Below, in pieces: positions 57,101-63,741 of a stretch of 63,741 nt of DNA. Every line of letters starts with the position of its first letter. Positions within the stretch are counted from its first letter, which is position 1. This DNA is from Mesostigma viride (taxonomy: Eukaryota; Streptophyta; Mesostigmatophyceae; Mesostigmatales; Mesostigmataceae), in the NCBI GenBank assembly GCA_009746045.1, contig RPFO01000164.1, positions 3,855,740-3,919,480 of the forward strand. The letters are read 5' to 3'. The translations under genes were made by a program, and so were the position numbers. The notes under the pieces were generated by a model. That model did no database searches and was not told the DNA's origin. It saw nothing but the letters and a program-made list of their open reading frames with translations.

Positions 57101-60100
57101 GCCGTGAGCGCAGAGACGCCACGAGCACAGACGTGGCATGTAATGTGGCACATGATGTGAATGTCAGGTGGCCGGCAACGAACAGCGCATGCCAGGTGGC
57201 AGGCGAGGAGCGGGATGCCCACAAGGGAAAAGTACGCGCTAACTAATGACACGAGCTAAGAAGATGAGCTTAAAGTATGATCTAACAGCAACAACAACAA
57301 TAGCCGACAAATTTCAAGAACCACCACCATAAACAGCCTCAAACAAACCAATACTGTGACCTGTAACCGATGCGGCAATGCCTTACCACCAGCTCCTAGT
57401 AACCAATTACAAACTAAACAGCATAAACGAGGCGTAAACATCACAAAAAGCCATTCACCTCATCCTCACACTACATCAGCCAACATCATAAACAGCAACC
57501 GACCTCCTTTGTCGCTGCCAGCATCGCGGACGCCACCGCCGCGAACATCTCCTCCCCGTCCACAAGGCACCGCGCCTTGCAGCCGTCACCGTCGCGGCGC
57601 GGCGCAAACGACCCGTAGTCGTTGGGTTGCCAGCTGTCGCTCATCGCCACCTCGCGATTGATGGCCTCCACCCAATCGCGCGAACGGAACACCCAGCGGC
57701 CGCAGTGGGCGTCCAGCTGGCGTCCAGAGCAGCAAAGTGAGAAGCCCATATGGAAGGGCCGCTGCCAGTGGAGACGTGCGACCTTGGCGTAGGGGCGTGT
57801 GGCGCGCGAGGTGGGTGAGTGGCCTTCCGCTGAGCTCGGAGGCGGGAGTTGGAAGAAAAAACGTGAATGGGAAGAGTGAGAGTTTGCGTACGCGGGGAGG
57901 CAGTCAGAGTTGAGAGTTTGCGTACGCGGGGAGCTAGTTTAGGCAGCAGGGCAACAGAAAAAAACAAAAAAACGCAGAGAGAGCTAGTTCAGGCAGCGTG
58001 GCTGTAAAGTTTATTATGAAAAGGGAGTTTGATCCGATGGACAACCAGTGTTTCGTGAAACAGAGAATCTCGTGAAAACAGGTAGCGGAGGGAAAAAAAG
58101 TGGGAGAGAATGGGCAAGGCTGATGGGAGTACAAACAATATGAACTGGATAAGCAGAACCAGGTCGGAAGCCTTTACTAGAACGAGATAAGCAAAACCAG
58201 GTGGGGAGCCTTAAAATATAACTGGCTAAGCGAAACCAGGAGGGGATCCTTAAATAGAACCAGGTGGGGAGCCCATGATGGATGTGAATCACAACAGTTA
58301 AACCCCTTGCCAAAGTGTAGTGCCTATCACCTCCCTCACCACACCAAGCAGGAGAAGAGGAACAAGAATCCAAAACTCTATCCGAATCCAAAACTCACTC
58401 CACAGACCGCATGCTGCCCAAAACGTAGGCAGAGAGCTAGCGATGACTGATATAGGCGAATAAAACGTACGAGGGTCCAGGAAAGCACATGCGGTTAGGG
58501 TACCAGACACCCAAGCAGACTCGTGCCCACCTTTGAGCAGAGAACACACAACGAAAACCCCCACCTTGCACCGACCAGAGGTGCCCCCGCACGTTGTTGC
58601 CCCGCCTAGAAACCGAGTACGCCCCTTGATGACCCCCCCCCCCCACACACACGTAGTCGCTACCATGGTCCGGATAATCAATAGTATGACAACTTGAGAT
58701 GTACTGGCACCACCCTCCAGCGAAATTTTCCTTCAGTGGGACTGCACCGTAGGCAGCCTTAGGATCCTCCATCCACAACGTTCTGCTCCAGCTCCTGCGT
58801 TACGAGCCCACTAGTCCTCTTCATCAAGGCGCTTCTCAAGGGTCTTCTTTAACATCAAGTCCCCACCAAGCGCCTGGTATGCCCTGTGGTGCCCCCCCCC
58901 ACCCCCCCCACCCCCACCCACCCACCCACCCACACATGGTACTCCACTTCCTCGACATCATGTCCCCACCTAGTGCCTGGTACGCCCCGTGGTGCCCCCC
59001 TGCGTCCTCGGTCCTGTCCTCCCCCAGATGCAGCACCGAGTCCAGGGTGAGCTGTACCCCTGGCAGGCACCCGCACAGGCGTCGGGGCCCGTGCGAGGCG
59101 TCCCCGTAGCGGGGCCGGTTGATGCGCGTGAGGTCGTGCAGCGTGACGTCAAACTGGATCACGTCCAGCGGCGCGCCCTCCTGCAGAGTGAAGAGATACA
59201 CGTTGGCAGACGGCGAGACCCAAAAGAGTTCAAGAAATACACGTTGGCAGACGGCGAGACTCGAAATGGTGAGACATATGCAAGAGACAACTCCAGCGGT
59301 GCGTCATCCTGCCAGATCAAGGGTTAACAGGCAGAAAGAGACACACAGCCAGACGAGTAAGGCATAAGCCGACAGGAAGAGAGACACAGACAGGTGAGCA
59401 GACGAGTTGGCAGGCAGGTAAAAAACACAATCGAAAAGAAAGCAGAGCAAACAAAAAGACGGACAACCTGGCAGACAAGGTCATTGTCTCGAGGATCCAG
59501 TCAGAGCAACACATGAAAGTTAAGTCAGGAAACATGAAATCTTATAAACATAAACATGAAATCTTGCCAGCAGAGTCTCCATGACCATGAACACCGGCGA
59601 GACACAGGCCTGCCCAACAATCCCCCCCTGCCCCCCCACAACCCCTCTCCCCAACTCATCCCCACAAACCCTCGAAGGCGCAGAAACCGAAGCATGCCTG
59701 GCCATTGGCTCTCTGGTATTTGAGCAAGGCCGGCGTAGGCTGATCAAAGCCAACACAGTTTTCAACCCCCACAAGACTCTATCAACAATGAGAGTTTAAT
59801 TTATGGGGATGCACTCACCACGAACTGGCTACGGTAGAGCGCGAACGCAGATGTCTGGATGACCGCCCAGACAGGGACCCACTGCGTCTTCCACCACTTG
59901 GGGAAGATGCGGCCCATGAACCCAACCTTGGGCCTTAGCGACGGAAATGCTGACGCGCGCACAAACAGCTTCCCCTCCTTGCACTTGGGGCCGCTCCCCT
60001 CCTTGAAACTGTGGACGCTGACCTGCTCGTTGGACGCATGGCCACAGGACCGCAATGGCATCCACATGGGACCGTGCTGATGGTTACAGGGTGCTGTCTC

Positions 60101-63100
60101 ATTCGTCCCGGTTCAAGGGAACGAATGCACGCCGACCAGTTTGTTGGGCGCATGCCCATCGGCCCACTAGCGCAAGCCCAGGGGACCATGACGGCAGGGT
60201 TAATGGTTTAGGGTTGATTCACCCAGGGCTCAAGGCGCCTAAAAGTAAAGGTGTAGGGTTTATGGTTTATGACCTATGGTTTGGGGTTGATTTGTCCAGG
60301 GTTAGAGCTGCCTTGTCAGCCAACCTTGGCTTTGCAGAGGTTTGATGGGGTTAGGGCCCCCTAGCTCTGGACAATGAAGGCTACAAGGTGCTGTCGCGTG
60401 CTTATCAGGTCATGCACCCCATGCCGTGCCGTGGGCCACAAGGTGCTCGCATGCTTATCAGGTCATGCACCCCATGCCGTGCCGTGAGGACAACAAGGGA
60501 AGATACCTCTTTTGAACCACAAGGTGGGGCTACCGCCGCGTCTGCAACCTGCGGGTCGCTCCACCCTCGCGCACGGGACACTCTACGGTACAAAACCCCG
60601 GGGGCCACCCTAGCGAGAGCATACCACCCACGATGCACCCACAGGTCAGACGAATGATGCAGCAAAGAGCGAGGAATGGGCAGGAGCAAGAACAGCACAC
60701 GGATTACCGCTCTTTGGAACAAAATGCAGCAGAAGCACCAACGCCTATCGAGCCAGCGCTCAAGCCACACACGAGTGACTTGGAGCAAACTACAAGCACC
60801 CACCAGTCAGTAGACACATGTTTGGGCAGCACACATGCAAGCGTGCACGCACACATACACGCACATGCAACACATGCACACACACTACAATGTACTGTAT
60901 TATAGTGACCACACACACATGCACACACAAACACACAGGCACGTGCCTCGAGGAACTTAAGCATGGACTTGGAGTTGACCACGTCGAGCGAGCACAGCAC
61001 GTGGTCCAGGAACCGGCGCATGTTGACCGCCAGCTCCGCGCGCTGCGAGGCCACGTCCCCCACGGTGGGCCGCATCTGCAGAAGCGCGAGCGAGGGGGGC
61101 ACGTGCGGCTTGAGCGCCACCGAGAGGGGCGGGTCCCTGCACGCCAGGCATCGGTATCCGTTTATTCGGTGTGGGGGTTGGCCAGATGGGGTTGGGCAGG
61201 TGGGGGTGGGCAGATAAGCAGATGGGGGGTGGGCAGGTTGGGGTGGGCAGGTTGGGGTGGGCAGGTGGGGGTGGGCACAAGGGAGCGGGAAGAGGGGTGT
61301 GAGCGGGGAACGGGTCGGATCAGTGGGTGGGTGTGGGGCGGTGTTAGTAGATAGGTGCGTGGGTGTGTGGGAAGAACAGTGGGTGGATGGGAACGTGACG
61401 GACATTGTAGTGGAACTGTGTCATGAAAATAGCAAAGAGACGCCAAGAAAAAATATTTCCTGCCGGTAGCCAAGCCACTGGCCATCTCCGACCGAACCGT
61501 ACAAAAAAACAATCACCAGGGCAGAAGCGGAGTGCCCCCCCCCTCCCCCCCGAAGAAGGAATGCTACTTTGCTGCCGCTACCGCCAAGTCTGGAAACCAG
61601 CCACGCTGGCGCGGCGTTTGAGGCATCCAGCACAGAGCCGTGGAAGCGGGTCCAAGGCTCTGTGACTCTCCCAATGGAGCATGTGAACAAATGAACGAAT
61701 GGAAGTTTCTTGGTGAAAATATAGATTAGAAAATGGAAGTTTCTTGGTGAAAATATAGATTAGAAAATGGAAGTTTCTTGGTGAAAATATAGATTAGAAA
61801 ATGGAAGTTTCTTGGTGAAAATATAGATTAGACTTTGGTGAAAATATAGATTAGAAAATGGAATCACTCTCCAGGTGCCCGCATTCACCTGATTGCTCCC
61901 AAAACGTCCACGATGACCATGCCTCAAGCCCCCCCCCCTCCTCTGCCCTCTTCAACCCCCACCTCCTCTGCCCTATTCCACCAGTATTTCACATGCTGCT
62001 GCCCAGAGCTCTCCATTGGCCCTAACTAGCCAAACAAAAATCAATGATTGCACCAATGAAAAAAGAACATTAGTCATACCCAGCACACAGCACGCTGATT
62101 GCCGCCGCTGATTGCCCCCTCAACGCGCAAATAGCAAGACAACCCTGGGCTTGCTACTGGAGGGACACGCGTCCCCTGGCCAGGGGGAACACCCCGTTGC
62201 TCAACCTCCAGCACCCCTGGCCAGAGTAAATGCCCCTCTGCTCAACCTCCAGCACATGTTAGCTCGCACACCCACCTGCTTGACTCCTCCTCCGCCGCAT
62301 GTGCTCGTCCGATGCCCCTGATGCTCCCCATCAGGCCACCCTGGCCGCCCCACAGCCGCTCCCAGCTCGAACTCATCACCCCCATCTCCAGCACCTGCCC
62401 CGATGGACCCGCCGCCTCTTCTTTCTTTTCGCTGCTGCCTTCCGCGCCGCTGCCTATGACACCTGACGACCCCGCATTGGCCCTTCCCTCGTCAGACATC
62501 GCACCAACCCCATCACCCACCTTGAACGCTGCACCCCTTCCTGCGCCTTTCCATCCCTCTTTCCCTTTATTCTGGCGCCCCGCCTGTGGGGCCAGGTCAG
62601 GGTCATCGCTCCGCCCTGGCCCATGCTCCTGCAGCAGACCCTGGCGCATGGGCAGTGGAGAGTAACCCTCAGATGTGGCAGGCCCTCTCTTGCCCCGCTC
62701 CTTGCCCTTGCCCTTGCCCTTGCCTTTACCCCTGCGACTCCCCTTCTGCCCCCCCTTGCCCTTGCGTTTATGTCCCCCACCAGGCACCAACCAAGCCTCG
62801 CTCTCGTCCTCCCCCAGTTCGTTCCCGCCGCTTGCCGCCCTTGAGGGGAATGTGTCGCCATTGTCATCATCACCGTCCCTGGCGTCCCCGCCCGCTGTGT
62901 CCATGGCATCCCCCTGGCTTCTGTCGGAGGGGCTGCTGGACGAGATCTCAGGTCCGTCTGGCCCATCGTCACCACCACCATCATCATCACCATAGTTGCC
63001 ATCATCGTCATGATCGTCGCCCCGCTGAGGGGCACCCCTTTGACCAGCCGCCTCGGCGCGGGGCGTTCCGGCACGGCGTACGGCACTAGGGGGCAGCACC

Positions 63101-63303
63101 AGCGGATCCACCACACCGATTTCTTCGTACGACACGCGCCGCATCGCATCCCGCGATGCAAGCGCGCCCCTGGGGCCGCCGGCACCGTTTCCTTTTCCGT
63201 TTCCGTCATCCTTCTTGGCCCGGTCCCCCACATTGCCCTCCCTGTCCGCATGCTTGTGGCTCAGGAAGGCCCGCGCAAGAAACGAGGGCGACAACTTGCT
63301 CAT
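35085..63303 (-). CDS. PX-PH (zeta-type) phospholipase D, spliced
   Basis: Hydrolyses phosphatidylcholine to phosphatidic acid and choline at membranes; plant PLDzeta and animal PLD1/2 share this fold. Exons in transcript order: 63303-62276, 61136-60947, 60022-59819, 59180-59058 (or to 58970), 57716-57504, 57091-56975, 56609-56470, 56025-55719, 53631-53212, 52549-51773, 51034-50888, 49741-49529, 39223-39122, 38270-38139, 37465-37400, 36104-35085. Phases agree throughout except at the fourth exon, where only the shorter end is phase-consistent. Domains: low-complexity N-terminus, end of PX ([20 protein letters not shown]), PH, HKD1 (HHEKLVVVD), long low-complexity insert, HKD2 ([27 protein letters not shown]), and the conserved tail [19 protein letters not shown]. 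About 1,730 residues, longer than the usual 1,000-1,100 because of inserts. Confidence 0.92.
36540..36775 (-). repeat. 77-bp tandem repeat in PLD intron
   Basis: Three copies plus a partial, with landmark ATGTGGCATGCAGAAACAAA and GGTAGCAGCATGATTCTGTG. It lies in the intron between the exons at 37,400 and 36,104. Confidence 0.85.
37150..37385 (-). repeat. Degenerate 35-40-bp repeat in PLD intron
   Basis: Six or so units of GTAGTCACTAGACGCTGCTATA type, AT-rich, immediately downstream (in transcript sense) of the donor at 37,400. Confidence 0.7.
39122..39223 (-). CDS. PLD exon with second HKD catalytic motif
   Basis: A 34-codon exon, [19 protein letters not shown] then [15 protein letters not shown], ends at donor GAG|GTGTGT. 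His, Lys and Asp of HKD2 are all present, so the enzyme should be active. It is separated from the previous exon (ends 49,529) by a 10.3-kb intron. Confidence 0.95.
39741..40756 (+). pseudogene. Myb/SANT-like, coiled-coil gene inside the composite transposon
   Basis: Three frames must be joined (frameshifts or small introns). Frame 1: [40 protein letters not shown] and GKGKGF, like the start of a SANT/Myb-like DNA-binding domain. Frame 2: [20 protein letters not shown] and [19 protein letters not shown]. Frame 3: GGKRRRGGG (possible nuclear signal), then a long charged coiled coil, [20 protein letters not shown] to [14 protein letters not shown] and a stop. Proteins of this build accompany Harbinger-type transposases, but none is seen here. 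The family assignment is inference. Confidence 0.45.
40757..41432. other. Spacer of the composite transposon with inverted and direct repeats
   Basis: 41,049-41,090 and 41,124-41,165 are inverted copies (GGCCACCCATTAAATGA against its complement). 41,123-41,250 and 41,307-41,430 are direct copies (CCAAGTTTCAGCCAAATCCA and the ACACGTGCACGCGTGCACGT palindrome). No gene is seen. Confidence 0.7.
41433..47210 (-). repeat. Tandem array of ~1,025-bp units, inverted copies of the Myb-like gene 5' part
   Basis: One truncated unit (41,433-42,080) and five full units joined at about 42,081, 43,103, 44,134, 45,165 and 46,187. Lengths of 1,022 or 1,031 differ by one 9-bp TGGCGCCAG repeat. Each unit begins with the promoter-side hairpin and stops at the same codon (near GATGTTGTAATCCTCC), so every copy lacks the coiled-coil C-terminus. 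Identity looks above 98 percent by eye. Confidence 0.9.
47355..49440. repeat. About 190 copies of an 11-bp A-tract repeat
   Basis: Unit GTGGGAAAAAA with T/C, GAAGG and GAGGG variants. Variant blocks are duplicated: the AGCGGG run followed by AAGAAGG, GAGGG and GGTGGG occurs at 47,640-48,000 and again at 48,060-48,360. It lies in the PLD intron between 49,529 and 39,223. Because 11 is not a multiple of three and no stop is created, all six frames are open for about 700 codons; these are not genes. Confidence 0.95.
50235..50776 (-). repeat. 21-bp minisatellite next to copied exon ends
   Basis: About 25 units of CAGTGCCTTTATACCTTTAAA (complement in transcript sense). It directly adjoins two copies of the exon end of 51,034-50,888 (50,770-50,800 and 50,825-50,855). 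Confidence 0.88.
53637..53822 (+). repeat. (GT)n-(GGGT)n microsatellite at a PLD acceptor
   Basis: On the PLD strand this is a (CCCA)n-(CA)n tract ending six bases upstream of the acceptor CGCAG|CGAATG of the exon starting 53,631. It therefore supplies the tract before the AG. It is C/A-rich rather than T-rich. Confidence 0.9.
53945..54095. repeat. 25-26-bp minisatellite in PLD intron
   Basis: Six to seven copies of GTTTCCACAAGAAACATCAT followed by GAAAA. Intronic, no coding value. Confidence 0.85.
54480..55660. mobile_element. AT-rich element with CGAATA subterminal repeats (possible hAT-like)
   Basis: Both ends (54,490-54,690 and 55,450-55,630) are crowded with short CCGAATA / TATTCGG motifs in both orientations, a pattern common in subterminal regions of hAT-type DNA transposons. 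The exact ends and target duplication are not clear. The interior carries a MITE at 54,970-55,226 and nothing coding. Confidence 0.4.
54970..55226. mobile_element. 257-bp MITE with TTAA flanks
   Basis: Inverted ends CACTCCGTCTGT and ACAGACGGAGTG, with extended imperfect pairing (AATTACGGG against CCCGACGGAATT), flanked by TTAA on both sides (54,966-54,969 and 55,227-55,230). TTAA duplication is the hallmark of piggyBac-like insertion; a mariner-like MITE with TA is the alternative. Confidence 0.65.
55719..56025 (-). CDS. PLD exon with first HKD catalytic motif
   Basis: The acceptor follows a long C-run in transcript sense; one base completes the Trp of the previous exon. It reads [20 protein letters not shown] (His, Lys, Asp of HKD1), [30 protein letters not shown] and [16 protein letters not shown]. 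These blocks match PX-PH PLDs over the whole exon with no gaps. Confidence 0.95.
56740..57010 (-). repeat. Array of copied PLD exon end plus donor, alternating 52/54 bp
   Basis: The real exon end KASEGVQ|GTGGGC (56,975) is followed in the intron by four more copies of GGGGTGCAG|GTGGGC or GTGCGC, at 56,923, 56,869, 56,817 and 56,763. Spacings alternate 52 and 54, so the repeat is a dimer of about 106 bp. All five donors match the consensus equally well. Confidence 0.9.
61140..61290 (-). repeat. Short GGTTGGGGTGGGCA minisatellite at a PLD acceptor
   Basis: On the PLD strand it is a CCCCACCTGCCC-type tract upstream of the acceptor GTGCAG|GGACCC (exon from 61,136). About nine units of 13-17 bp. 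Confidence 0.75.
61690..61860. repeat. 34-bp minisatellite in PLD intron
   Basis: Five copies of AATGGAAGTTTCTTGGTGAA followed by AATATAGATTAGAA, the last one partly deleted. No exon similarity. Confidence 0.88.
62276..63303 (-). CDS. PLD first exon (N-terminal low-complexity region)
   Basis: Starts at [16 protein letters not shown], the first Met after the (GGT)n block, and ends ESSR with donor CAG|GTGGGT; the phase-2 end joins the PX exon. The region is acidic ([18 protein letters not shown]) and then Lys/Gly-rich ([16 protein letters not shown]), without a recognisable fold. The first half of a PX domain is not seen. The frame stays open through the repeat to the window edge, so an upstream start cannot be excluded. 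Confidence 0.6.
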
Positions 63304-63325
63304 GGCGCCTGCGAGGCCACCACCA

Positions 63326-63741
63326 CTACCAACGCCACCACCACCACCACCACCACCACCACCACCACCACCACCACCACCACCACCACCACCACCACCA
63401 CCACCACCACCACCACCACCACACCACCACCACCACCACCACCACCACCACCACCACCACCACCACCACCACCACCACCACCACCACCACCACCACCACC
63501 ACCACCACCACCACCACCACCACCACCACCACCACCACCACACCACCACCACCACCACCACCACCACCACCACCACCACCACCACCACCACCACCACCAC
63601 CACCACCACCACCACCACCACCACCACCACCACCACCACCACCACCACCACCACCACCACCACACCACCACCACCACCACCACCACACCACCACCACCAC
63701 CACCACCACCACCACCACACCACCACACCACCACCACCACC
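63326..63741 (-). repeat. (CCA)n block, (GGT)n on the PLD strand, at window edge
   Basis: About 135 CCA units with a few CA slips, starting 23 bases upstream of the presumed PLD ATG and running to the window end. On the coding strand it is (GGT/TGG)n, potentially G-quadruplex-forming 5' UTR or promoter. Read as protein it would be poly-Val, poly-Trp or poly-Gly. Confidence 0.95.

Noticed and set aside
60190-60300. Second interstitial telomere tract
   Set aside because: GGTTTAGGG-like words occur but are scattered among GGTTTATGG variants, too degenerate to call.
63300-63740. Poly-Val/Trp/Gly open frames at the right edge
   Set aside because: Translation of the (CCA)n block. The PLD start was placed at the first Met after it, although an upstream start cannot be fully excluded.

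Overview
The window looks like nuclear DNA of a green alga (chlorophyte or prasinophyte type). It carries two long, intron-rich, GC-rich genes whose closest recognisable relatives are of plant type: a SAD2/importin-7/8 karyopherin and a PX-PH (zeta-type) phospholipase D. Supporting signs are a CCCTAAA telomere-type tract inside an intron, TGTAA next to AATAAA downstream of the importin stop, and a PAT/Kangaroo-like tyrosine-recombinase retroelement of the sort known from Volvox. The species cannot be named from sequence alone.

Layout. Bases 1-14,570 (+) hold the C-terminal two thirds of the importin gene, about 15 exons with consistent splice phases; its 5' end lies outside the window. Bases 14,571-35,084 are an intergenic transposon graveyard: 3' ends and ORF1-like pieces of non-LTR retrotransposons in both orientations, a 1.5-kb block of GGGA/GTGC/GGGT simple repeats, a 183-bp satellite, and one nearly intact tyrosine-recombinase retrotransposon (25,545-30,939). 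Bases 35,085-63,303 (-) hold the phospholipase D gene, about 16 exons spread over 28 kb and convergent with the importin gene. One of its introns is 10.3 kb long. It contains a 7.75-kb foldback composite built from one forward and six inverted copies of a Myb-like gene fragment, followed by about 190 copies of an 11-bp A-tract repeat. The right edge of the window is a (CCA)n block just upstream of the presumed PLD start.

The main new observation is that introns of both genes repeatedly contain decayed or perfect copies of the neighbouring exon edge together with its splice site. Sometimes this is a single duplication; sometimes it has grown into an array (60-bp, 40-bp, 52/54-bp). Both 5' and 3' splice sites are affected, in at least 16 places, and several copies keep usable GT or AG signals. 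In one case three donors in a row would give phase-matched longer exons. This suggests that splice junctions in this genome are themselves the seeds of minisatellites.

The two host genes have no evident functional link (nuclear import versus phosphatidic-acid signalling). They are neighbours that share the same mode of intron expansion.
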